Of a stretch of 49,308 nt of DNA, positions 1 to 9,800 are shown piece after piece. The translations under genes were made by a program, and so were the position numbers. A model generated the notes under the pieces. It saw only the letters and a list, made by a program, of their open reading frames with translations. It did no database searches and was not told the origin of the DNA. Each line of letters opens with the position of its first letter. The stretch's first letter is position 1. This DNA is from a virus: positions 1-49,308 of IMG/VR virus record IMGVR_UViG_3300044630_003091; one strand, written 5' to 3'.

Positions 1-1
1 G

Positions 2-3000
2 CCTACTGAAGAACAAGTGCCAGACAACAGCACAGAGATGGTTACAACTCTTGGCGCGGATGTTTCAATGCCAAACGTTCTTGTTGAAGGACGTGGAGCC
101 GCGCCAGACCACACGCCTCGTGACAAAGAACTTGTTGCGAGACTTGTTGCGGAAGGCCCACAGGCCATGGGCTCACAGTTCGTTGAAAACTGGGCAAAGC
201 TGTACGAAGAGTATGACGGCAGTGACACAGAGGCAAAAGACGCGGCAATGTTCATGTGGGAAATGAATATTAACTCCATTGAAAATCGCGCAAAAACTGA
301 CGAGCTCGTGCAAAACGCCGTTATCGGCATCTTCGCGTCGACAATGTCTTACATTAAAGACACTTTGCCTCCAGCACCATTTTCTGGAACTGGAAGGCCG
401 CAACTTAGGCGTGATTTAGCTGAGTGGAGAGAAGACTTTCCAACTGACTTAGTGCAAAAGGACAGACTAAGTGAAAAAGCATTTTGGACTGACCTGGCGA
501 GGTACTTTGATACTCCAGAGTTGATCGACATTGAAATGACTCCAGCTTCCGCGTTTCTAAGAATCCTGCGCGCCTGGGAAGGTAGTGGAAATCCACCTCA
601 AGAATACGACAGATTCTTGTCATTCTATGATAAGAAGATTACAGACGACGATCATCCGCTTAAGTACATGCTCACGCCTGGGCAAGAAGTCGTTCTTCGT
701 CCGTCGTCGTGGACCAACGCCGATGAGCTAACGAACTTCGATGAGTTTTTATCTGCTGCCATCAAAGGAAGCCCGTCTGACTATGAAGACTATGAACAAG
801 TTGGAGATCAAATTTCTCCGCTAGAGGTTGGTCACGTAGTTCTTCGAGTCGCAGTCGACAGCGCGTACGCAATAGACCAGCTCAGCCATGTTAAGTCTGA
901 GAAAGAATCAATTATTCCAAACGGACGCTACCGTGTCAAGTCTGTAGAAAGAGTAAATGAATCATTAGATTTTGATGATAACGAATTTATACCATACACG
1001 CGTATCACACTTGAAGTAGTTCCGCTAGAAAGAAAGAAAAAAGCAGCACCAAGTGAGGCACTTGCTGAAGCAGCAGGAGAACTCGGTGTAAACATCGATG
1101 CCTACTACGACGAAGCGCTGGATATTGACGACGTCGAGCAAGCAACTAACAAGTTTTCTCTTGCAAAGACAGAACACATGACTGCGTCAGATGCTGTAAT
1201 CATCAAGCCTTCAGATGAAGGTGATCTTATTGCAATGATTGAGCGTGAGTTTGGGCCGTTCCGCGGTGCGTATGCTCTTCCAGGCGGAATGCTTGATGCT
1301 GGAGAAACATTCGCGCAAGCTGCCGACCGTGAGATGCAAGAAGAAGTCGGCTTTGATGCAGCAAACGCAGTGTCACGTAAGAATCTCGGTAGCGTGACAG
1401 ATTCGCCAGACTGGGACCCCCGATTTGTCAATGGCGTAAGCGTTGGCGCTGTGTCTTACGTAGTACCCGATGGCACAGAGCTTACTGCGCAAGATGATGC
1501 ACGGGCCGCTCTGTGGGTTCCAATAGAAGATCTTGCAAACGGCATATACCCAATCGCTTTCGGACATGCAGCGTGGCTTGCTGAGCACTACAAAGATGAT
1601 CCAGTCCTAGGACAAAAGTTTGAGGTGATTGTCGAGGCGTCCAAAGAACGAAACTCACGTCTTATCGAAAAGATCAATAAAGTTCGCGAAGAACTTGGTG
1701 AGCCAACATTTACACAGTATGGAAAAGATGCTCCTTGGTGGAGTCCAGTTGCAGCAGTTGAAGAAACTACAGAAGATCTCAACGGACCGCTTCAACTTGA
1801 CTACAAAGAATGGCGTGGCGGATCGATCACGTATGTCGACGAGGCTGGTGTCACTGTCGGTATCGACATCCGATACGACGATGTCTATGCGCTAAAGAAC
1901 GGATCGCTTGAACCTCCTGCGCTTCCATTCTTTGTTCCTTTGTATAGCTCAGGCGCACAAGATTCTGGTGAAGGATATTACTTCGCCAAGTCAGGAAAGC
2001 GCTATTGGGGAAGATACGGTGCAGCAGGTGCACTGCTACGCCGCGTCAAAGAAGACGGCACGCTTGAGTATCTACTCGCAAAGCGCTCAGCAAACATCTC
2101 AGCAGGCGGCGGCCAGTGGGCATGGCCAGGCGGCGCGCACAAGGACAAGAAGCACGCTCAAAGTCCGCAACTTACAGCGTATGAAGAGCTAAAAGAAGAA
2201 CTTGGTGTCTATCCAGAAGGAATAGATCCGATTGCAACGCACACAAACTTTGTCGAGCCTGATTGGCAGTACGAAACAATGATTGTCGATGTTACTAACA
2301 ATAGTTCATTGACAGATTCTCTCAAGATTAGCGATGACGAGAATAGTGACCTCGGCTGGTTTACAGAAGACGACATTAGAGATCTCAACGATAACGGCAT
2401 GCTCCACCCCGCAGTTGCATCGTCGATCGAGCAGGTGCTTGCAATCAGTCGCGTGTATGACAGCCCGCTAGAGCTACCTGTCTATGAACCAAAAGAACAG
2501 CCTGAAATGGTTGGTGCACAGAAAATTACTCAAACTGGACGTCCTAAAGTCACTCCAGAAAATCCTTTGCCGCTTTCTGCGTCAGCGATCGATGGAACAT
2601 ATTCAGTAATGGACGCGATCCACCACGTTAAGAATAGCGACGATATTGCTGTAAGTACGTTTGTTGACGGCGGAGATATCGAAGATCTCGAAGTGCGTGC
2701 ATCAATCGTTGTTGACGAACCTACTGGCGAAAAGAAACTTTCTCTCAGGTTCAAGCTTACCGCATGGGCAGCAGATAGACTGCTAGACCCAATCAGATTT
2801 GTGCGAAACAATAACAAAGAAGATGTTATAAATCCTGCAAAGAGAAAAGCTCTAAAACTAAGTGGCGATCTTTCGGAAGCTGAGATCACAGAAAAGCCTG
2901 TAATGCCGGCGCAATTCTATGTCGACCCTGCGAGCGGCACAGTTGTTCGGACAGGAGGCCCGGCGAAAATTGTCAAAGTCTCAGCAGCACAAGCCGACAC

Positions 3001-5227
3001 TAACCGCCCAGTAATATATGAAGGCAGCATACTAGTAATAGACGACAGCAAGGGAAAGACGGGCGCGGTCTACGAAATTGTTGATGAAGACGGCGAAGAA
3101 TTTTTTGTGCCTGACTACAACATACCAATTCAAGAAAGGCCATATGCTCATGACGAGTCGGCCGTGTCGTACGACAATACAGTGAGAATCTATCTACCGC
3201 TTGACGCAACAGAAGACCAGATAGCCGCGGCGCTAAGAGCTGCTGGAGTGCAAGATGTGCGAGCAGGCACTAATGAAGATCTTAAAGTAATCGCAGAAAA
3301 CAGGCTACTAAGTATCTTCAAGCAGTACACTGACCCAGCAAAAAATGTTGAAGATCAGCAAGTCAGAGACGAGTTGCTTGATTCGATAAAGAAGACTGAA
3401 AATGTCACCGTTGACGACATTGAATTTAGAATATCAGACACTGGCAGAGTTGAAATGATGTTCTCAGAAGAAAAAGCAAAAGAACTCGCGCAAAGACTTG
3501 AAATTGACAGGTTTGAGCATGAAGTACCGAATATGCGTGCTGGAATGATGTATTACGTTGACAATCCTAATATTATGTTTGGTGGAATTTCTGCCGTTCC
3601 TAGAGAATACACGGCTACTGCCGCTGCAAAATCAATTCTAAGAACTATGTCTGCGAATAGATTAAATTCAACTATGACAAGACTTTTAGAAGGAAATCAA
3701 GACACTGGTTTGTCATCTGACTCTGACATAAAGAAAGGGTCAGCGGACTATGTGTTTACGACTCCGATGAATGTAAAAACGTCTTTGAGCGACTTTACTA
3801 GCGAAGACTCCGCTCATGATCTATCGAACACAATATTTGTTTTTTCTGCAGAAAAATTGCTAAGAAGACTTGACATTTATGGAAATAGAGAAGACCAGTT
3901 CGGCCAGCGTTTCAATAATCACGACATCTATGCAGAAATAGATCTTTCAACCTATAGGAGCGCATATGAAGCTATGTTTAAGCATGACGTCGACTTTGGA
4001 GAGTACTTAACATACATATCAGTAGCTGAAGACATTAGAAACGAAATTCTTGACATGCTAAGTCAGTCAGGAATCACTACGATGTATGGCATTCCAGTAG
4101 AAGAACTGTTTGTAGTGCATGGTGATGTTCCTAATAGAGAAAGAATCGCAAAACAAATAGCAGAGAATGCGGATCTTGTTGAAGATATCGAGCAAAAACA
4201 ACTAAGCATGGGCGCAAACCCACTTGAGTTCCGTGCGTTTACGAACGTAGTCGCAAAGGTGTGGGACTTTGAGTCTGATACTGGCACTACATGGTTCATG
4301 CCAGCACCTGACGGATCTAAGATTCTTGGACTTGTACGCCCAGGCAGTGAAAATCCGACTATGGACATCTACGTGCAGGAACCTTCAGGTGGCTTATACT
4401 TGTACAGCGGCAGTGACGCTGAGAGCTTGACAGCGTACGACATGACCACGGAGTATATGCGCCGTGCGGTTTCAAAGAGCGGCCTCACGCACACGTTGAG
4501 TATTCTGGACAGCAATGACTCTGGAATTGAAAAATTCTTTACTTACATGTATGGCACAGAAGACAACAATGTATTTAGTGGATTTTCTAAGCTAGGAATA
4601 TCTAAATTTGATCTTCCGCAGTATGTCCCTGCCGGCGTCATAAACCACTATCTTAGCGAAGACACGTGGCGCGAATCTCTTAACAACCTAATTGAGTGGT
4701 ACTATGATGATAACGGCACCAGAAAAACAACAGACATATCGATGTCAACTGTTCTTGCTTCTTGGGCAGTGTCTAACATGCCGATCGAAGCAAGAGAGGC
4801 TCTTGAAACAATGATTGACACTCTTGCAGATGGGATTCGACCAGTCGTCTCAGCAGGAACACCAACGTCTGCCGCTCCAAGCTACGTAAGCTCTCTTGAG
4901 TACTTCATCGAAACAGGGAACATTATCGGAGGCATCGCTGGCCTCGAGACAACGTACAACTCTGGAGAAAAAACGATAACGGTGATCTACACGGTTAAGC
5001 GACGTGTTCTTGAGAAAGAAGACGGCAAGATCGCGATTGTTCTGGCAGTAGCCACTGACAACGGAACACGACTGTTCGAGCTTAAAGAGCCAACTGATCT
5101 GATATTTAACAAAAAAACTGGGATTGGTACATTCTCAACTGCGTCTGCACAATATAGAATACAACCACTTGAGTCTGTATATGCAGAGCATGACAACGAA
5201 ACTAAGAAAAACAGACAGGCGAAATAG
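2..5227 (+). CDS. Giant head-region protein with two Nudix domains and ADP-ribosyltransferase-like segments (5' partial)
   Basis: The frame is open to the left edge (reading PTEEQ before the first possible GTG at 17), and that GTG has no convincing ribosome binding site, so the gene probably starts outside the window. At least 1736 residues are visible. Residues here count from that GTG. Nudix box 1 lies near 423-446 (GGMLDAGETF...REMQEEVGF) and a second, slightly diverged box near 704-731 (WPGGAHKD...EELKEELGV); both keep the REXXEE-type core. Residues about 170-345 look like an ADP-ribosyltransferase fold: a strand plus SSWTN segment, then EKE (about 295-297) before IPNGRYRV, as in ExE-type enzymes. 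Residues about 1170-1375 (SILRTMSANRL, SSDSDIKKGSADYVFTT, YEAMFKHDVDFGEYL) resemble a second ART/DarT-like or actinophage head-associated domain. It precedes the capsid protease genes by 2 nt, so it may be a virion-packaged effector. Nudix calls are firm; ART calls are inference. Confidence 0.75.
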   Translation, partial: PTEEQVPDNSTEMVTTLGADVSMPNVLVEGRGAAPDHTPRDKELVARLVAEGPQAMGSQFVENWAKLYEEYDGSDTEAKDAAMFMWEMNINSIENRAKTDELVQNAVIGIFASTMSYIKDTLPPAPFSGTGRPQLRRDLAEWREDFPTDLVQKDRLSEKAFWTDLARYFDTPELIDIEMTPASAFLRILRAWEGSGNPPQEYDRFLSFYDKKITDDDHPLKYMLTPGQEVVLRPSSWTNADELTNFDEFLSAAIKGSPSDYEDYEQVGDQISPLEVGHVVLRVAVDSAYAIDQLSHVKSEKESIIPNGRYRVKSVERVNESLDFDDNEFIPYTRITLEVVPLERKKKAAPSEALAEAAGELGVNIDAYYDEALDIDDVEQATNKFSLAKTEHMTASDAVIIKPSDEGDLIAMIEREFGPFRGAYALPGGMLDAGETFAQAADREMQEEVGFDAANAVSRKNLGSVTDSPDWDPRFVNGVSVGAVSYVVPDGTELTAQDDARAALWVPIEDLANGIYPIAFGHAAWLAEHYKDDPVLGQKFEVIVEASKERNSRLIEKINKVREELGEPTFTQYGKDAPWWSPVAAVEETTEDLNGPLQLDYKEWRGGSITYVDEAGVTVGIDIRYDDVYALKNGSLEPPALPFFVPLYSSGAQDSGEGYYFAKSGKRYWGRYGAAGALLRRVKEDGTLEYLLAKRSANISAGGGQWAWPGGAHKDKKHAQSPQLTAYEELKEELGVYPEGIDPIATHTNFVEPDWQYETMIVDVTNNSSLTDSLKISDDENSDLGWFTEDDIRDLNDNGMLHPAVASSIEQVLAISRVYDSPLELPVYEPKEQPEMVGAQKITQTGRPKVTPENPLPLSASAIDGTYSVMDAIHHVKNSDDIAVSTFVDGGDIEDLEVRASIVVDEPTGEKKLSLRFKLTAWAADRLLDPIRFVRNNNKEDVINPAKRKALKLSGDLSEAEITEKPVMPAQFYVDPASGTVVRTGGPAKIVKVSAAQADTNRPVIYEGSILVIDDSKGKTGAVYEIVDEDGEEFFVPDYNIPIQERPYAHDESAVSYDNTVRIYLPLDATEDQIAAALRAAGVQDVRAGTNEDLKVIAENRLLSIFKQYTDPAKNVEDQQVRDELLDSIKKTENVTVDDIEFRISDTGRVEMMFSEEKAKELAQRLEIDRFEHEVPNMRAGMMYYVDNPNIMFGGISAVPREYTATAAAKSILRTMSANRLNSTMTRLLEGNQDTGLSSDSDIKKGSADYVFTTPMNVKTSLSDFTSEDSAHDLSNTIFVFSAEKLLRRLDIYGNREDQFGQRFNNHDIYAEIDLSTYRSAYEAMFKHDVDFGEYLTYISVAEDIRNEILDMLSQSGITTMYGIPVEELFVVHGDVPNRERIAKQIAENADLVEDIEQKQLSMGANPLEFRAFTNVVAKVWDFESDTGTTWFMPAPDGSKILGLVRPGSENPTMDIYVQEPSGGLYLYSGSDAESLTAYDMTTEYMRRAVSKSGLTHTLSILDSNDSGIEKFFTYMYGTEDNNVFSGFSKLGISKFDLPQYVPAGVINHYLSEDTWRESLNNLIEWYYDDNGTRKTTDISMSTVLASWAVSNMPIEAREALETMIDTLADGIRPVVSAGTPTSAAPSYVSSLEYFIETGNIIGGIAGLETTYNSGEKTITVIYTVKRRVLEKEDGKIAIVLAVATDNGTRLFELKEPTDLIFNKKTGIGTFSTASAQYRIQPLESVYAEHDNETKKNRQAK

Positions 5228-5229
5228 AC

Positions 5230-6858
5230 ATGGAAGAAACTACTATGGAACAGCCGGTATGGCCGTCTAAGCTAGACGAGGGCGATTTATTATTTGCTAT
5301 TGTAGACGGCGGAACAAGCGAAGTTCCGTTTTTAGTCTACTCATCTATGGAGAAAAAAGCGTCTTTTGTGCGAGACAGAGGCGCTTGGCAGAAGGTGGGA
5401 GAGACCTTCTTTGAAAAACTAGAAGATCTTCCGAATCACTACGTCGACGACGTTACGATTGACGCCATTGCGATCTATGATGCTGCTGATAAGGTAGGCA
5501 AGACTGCTACAATTCTTGATATCTCAAACACAAGCGGTCTAGAAGACACGAGTGTTTCACAAGAGTCCACTGTCCAAGAAGAAGTAGATGGCCTAATAGC
5601 ATCTGTAGTAATTGAAGAAGAGCAGGACCTTGCTGAAGCACTTATTGAGATCACTAAAAAGCACGGCAAATTCAACAGTGATGATATGGGAGTCTGGGCA
5701 GGCTACGAGTCAGCCGATGAAAACGAACTTGCTGACATTGGAGTTAAGTGCGCTAATTGTATTCTCTACGAAGGCGGAACTTCTTGCAAGATTATTGCTG
5801 CAGAAGTTGAGCCGGGTGGATATTGCCGATTCGCTCTAATCCCAGACGGTGTGGTGACTGCGGCAGCCTCAAAGCCTGCACCCAAAAAAGACCGCATTTA
5901 CGGCTCAAAGACAAATAAGCCAGGCTCTGCCGCAGGCGGAAAAAGCATTACATTTTCTGAAAAAACAACAACCGCGCTTAAGAACAAAGTAAAAGAGCAT
6001 AACGAAAAAGCATCTAAAGGCCGCAAGGTGACTTTAGGAATGCTGAAAGCTGTGTATCGCAGAGGATCAGGTGCGTTCTCAAGCTCTCACAGGCCAGGTA
6101 AGACGCGCGATCAGTGGGCAATGGCCAGAGTTAATGCGTATCTTAAGCTTCTGAAATCTGGCTCTCCAAGCAATCCAAAGTACAAGCAAGATAATGACCT
6201 TCTCCCATCGGGACATCCGAAGGCCTCGAACTCAACAATGGAAGCCGTCATTGCAGCGATTCAAGTAGAACTTGAGTTTATTGAAGAGTACTTAGAGATC
6301 GACGATGACGCGTTGGTTGCTGCTTCAAAAAGTCCTTGCTGGGACGGATATAAGCAAGTTGGCATGAAAAAAGGCAAGAACGGAAACATGGTTCCAAACT
6401 GTGTGCCAATCAATGCGTCCAATAACTCTGAGTTTCAGATTGGCGATGGCGCAGAAACTACGTGTCCTCCTGCGACAACAGATATTGCAGTCAATTTGAC
6501 CAACAGAAAAAAAGCAATTAGAGTTGCAAATTATGGCCCTCTAAATCCTCAGGAGCCAAACGAAGAGTACTGGAAAGAGCGCGCAGCGGTGTGGTCAGTT
6601 ACTCCAGAAGAAGCACAAAATAGCCTATGCGGAAACTGTGCTATGTTTTCTATTACGACTAAAATTCGACAGTGCATTGCAGACGGCATTTCATCTGGCG
6701 GATCTGGAAAAACCGATGCGTGGGACGTTATTGATACAGCAGAACTTGGCTACTGTGAGGCATTTGATTTTAAGTGCGCAGCGAGTAGAACATGTGATGC
6801 ATGGGTTACTGGCGGTCCAATCACTGACGATTCTGAAGGCAAGGAAGAAGTACAATGA
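5230..6858 (+). CDS. Cysteine-rich phage head-region protein
   Basis: A 542-residue protein starting at ATG 5230, two nucleotides after the previous stop; a second ATG six codons in is an alternative. Four separate conserved blocks are visible. Block 1 (about 172-208) has CANC, a third Cys in SCK and YCRF. Block 2 (about 250-330) contains LKAVYRRGSGAF and QWAMARVNAYLKLL, a motif recurrent in phage head proteins. Block 3 (about 368-394) contains PCWDGYKQVGMKKG and VPNCVPI, also recurrent in environmental phages. Block 4 (about 466-535) has CGNC, RQC, GYCEAFDFKC and RTCDAW. The paired cysteines suggest metal or Fe-S binding, but no ligand can be assigned from sequence. Its stop overlaps the start of the protease gene (ATGA), so it is probably co-translated with it. 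A structural or capsid-assembly role is inferred from position only. Confidence 0.7.
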   Translation: MEETTMEQPVWPSKLDEGDLLFAIVDGGTSEVPFLVYSSMEKKASFVRDRGAWQKVGETFFEKLEDLPNHYVDDVTIDAIAIYDAADKVGKTATILDISNTSGLEDTSVSQESTVQEEVDGLIASVVIEEEQDLAEALIEITKKHGKFNSDDMGVWAGYESADENELADIGVKCANCILYEGGTSCKIIAAEVEPGGYCRFALIPDGVVTAAASKPAPKKDRIYGSKTNKPGSAAGGKSITFSEKTTTALKNKVKEHNEKASKGRKVTLGMLKAVYRRGSGAFSSSHRPGKTRDQWAMARVNAYLKLLKSGSPSNPKYKQDNDLLPSGHPKASNSTMEAVIAAIQVELEFIEEYLEIDDDALVAASKSPCWDGYKQVGMKKGKNGNMVPNCVPINASNNSEFQIGDGAETTCPPATTDIAVNLTNRKKAIRVANYGPLNPQEPNEEYWKERAAVWSVTPEEAQNSLCGNCAMFSITTKIRQCIADGISSGGSGKTDAWDVIDTAELGYCEAFDFKCAASRTCDAWVTGGPITDDSEGKEEVQ

Positions 6859-9800
6859 TTGTTAAAGTCTTCGGGCAATGCAAAAACTTTGCTCTATTTA
6901 CGGATGGATCAAACGCAGTAGTAATTGACACACGCACAGGCATGGTCGAGAATGTTGGAGCTCTATCGTCTCTTTCTTCTATTATGCAGTGGGATCAAGG
7001 TGCTTCGTCTGTAGAGGAAATGTACACTGATCTTGCACATGGCGCTTTGGCTGACCTAAGCATTGAGACTGTCGTTGCGTCTGGGCGTATGTACACAGTC
7101 CCAAAGGCAGTCCAAGAAGAAGCAAAAAGAGCTCTTGAGTGGAGAAAAAAGCACGATCGAGGCGGCACGCCTGTTGGGCTTAACACAGCACGTACTCTCG
7201 CAAAAGGCGGCCAAGTCGGCATTGAAAAAATTCGCCACATTGCAAAGTATTTTCCACGCCATGAGGTCGATAAGAAAGCCTCTGGCTACAGACCAGGCCA
7301 AGATGGGTTTCCGTCAAACGGTCGCATTGCGTGGGCTCTCTGGGGCGGAGATGCCGCGTGGAGATGGTCTAGACAGATCGTTGAACGCGATAATAATGCA
7401 AAGAAGGCGATGAAAGCTAGCGCGTCTGGCAATGACTACGCGGTTGAGTTTTCTGCGTATGAGGCCGATCTAAAGGCATTTAAGGCGGCGCAAGAAGCAG
7501 CTACGGATGAAGACGCTCCAGCGTTTATCGCGCGAGTGCGTGACACAGACGAAAGCATCGACAGACTCTATATGATCAGCGTCGACGGAAATCTCTCTGT
7601 GTGGGACGATCTTGGTTGGGACGATCTTGGGCAGGTTGATACTGACATTTCAACGATGGATTTGACGCTTGATAGCGCGCAGTCTTCAAAAGACTCGCGG
7701 CACATTTTTCTTGACGTCGACTCTGCTTTAGTGCTGTCGGCTCACTTTCAACAGCATCCGTTTAATTCGGTAAAGATCGAAGATCTTGATCCAGAAGAGC
7801 ACTCACTTATTTCATCTGCCGCAGATGAAATTGACTGGGAGCTTGTTGATAGAGCAATTGTTGCAGCTGGAGAAGAAGAAGACGCACAAGACGGCAACTA
7901 CACCCCAAAAGAAAGAGCCGCTAACGCCAAAAAGCAGGTACGCGACAAAAATGGTCGCTTTGCTGCAATGGGATCTCGCGTAGTTGTTGGCGGCGATGCA
8001 AGTAAAACTGGAAACATCACTAGAATCGATCCAGGAACCGGATCCGTGACTGTAAAGTTCGACGACGGAACAACGCAAAATGTACCTGGCAACTCGACAG
8101 AAAAAGCAGAAGACTTTAAAGGAACTGCGATCACACCTGAGGACACGTACACACCGCTCGACACGTCAGGAATTTTAGGCGAACCTCGAGTCCCATCAGA
8201 CAGACCAAATGCAAGAATTCCAGGAACTCTTCCTCCACTTACTCCAGATCAACTTCAGAAAGTTTTGTACGACTACCCAGCGTGGGTAAAGTCGCAGAGA
8301 GATGCATTTGGCACTGGCAACAAGCCCACGCCGCCGCCACAGCAGAGTACATCTGAAATCAAAGCTAAGTATGAAAAGAAGCTTAAAAAAGACAAAGACT
8401 ACACTCCGTCATATGATGACTACAGAGAGCACCCACTATTTAAGAATCTCTTCAGCAACTATCGTGGCAAAGGGCCAATAGTCTCTGCTGCAGAGCAGCC
8501 GTCAAGCTCTCAAGGAGCAGGCGCGCCGCTCACTCCAGACACATCTGACGTTCAGCCCATGTATCTGGCTCTTGTTTCTCCAGACGATCCATCAGCTGTT
8601 ATGGACCTAATTTCAATTATTCCTGCAAGTGAGAATTCAACAGCTCCTACTGTGTTCAAGAGAGTAGACGGCAAGTGGAATGAAGATCAAGAAATTCTTT
8701 CTGATCTCACATCTGCAACTCCGCCTCCTGTAGTACCACTACACGGCGAAGTCTACGTTGAAGTGCTTAGCCAAGTTGACCAAAGCTCAGGAGAAGCGCC
8801 CAGCGAGACCGAGCCGCTAGTTGCTGTCGGCGTCGAAGGTGGACTTGATCGTAACCGCGGCCAGGCTGAAAAGCTTCGTCGATACTGGCTCTATGGTAGA
8901 GGTGCTTTAAAGATTCGCTGGAATACCCCTGGCGACTGGACACGTTGCTATAAACAGCTCGCTAAATATATGGGCCCTCGCGCAAAAGGCTACTGCTCGC
9001 TTCGCCACAAAGAAGCAACTGGCGTGTGGCCCGGCAGCAAGTACAACGTTGGTAAGAGAAACATCAAAGCAAGCGCCGCGTACGACAACGCGTTTATTGC
9101 CACTGAAGACGAGTTTATCGCCAAGGCGTACATGAAAGCTGCCGCAGATAGTGCTAGAGAGCGCGTTCTATTGGCCTCTGGAGCATATGAAATTAACGGC
9201 AATACAGAATCAGCAGGCTCTAAGTTTGTGATTCCTCTTGTCATTCCAGAAGGCATGGAATCTGGTGACGGACGTAGGTTCGATAAAGGCTCGATCACAT
9301 ACCGTGATCTTCCTCTTCCACTACTGTGGCAGATCAAGACAGGTAGTGGCCATGACGGATCAGTAGTTGTTGGCCGTATCGACCACATGGAGCGCACTGA
9401 CGACGGTATCGGAAACGCTTATGGTACGTTTGATACTGGCGCATATGGTCGTGAGGCTGAACGACTTGTACGTGAGAAAATTCTTCGCGGCGTTTCTGCT
9501 GATCTAGATCAGTTCGAAGCCAAGGAAAAGAAAAAGCCAAAGAAAAAGACAGAAGCCGGTGACATTTCTGAAGATGATGAGGAAATGATCGGCGGAGACA
9601 AAATTCATATTAGTCACGCCAGAGTAATGGCGGTTACAATAGTACCGAAACCAGCGTTTCAAGAATGCGGCATCTTTATCGAAGAGCCTGTCTACGCGCT
9701 GGACGAAGAGGAAGGTCAAGAAATGGTACCTGACGGAATTTACGTCGAGGACATGGACGAATTTGAGGCGCAATCAATTGTTGCCTGTGGAATTCTTGCT

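Noticed and set aside
17-19. GTG as the true start of the first gene
   Set aside because: The frame is open to the window edge and there is no ribosome site; the gene is likely truncated at its 5' end.
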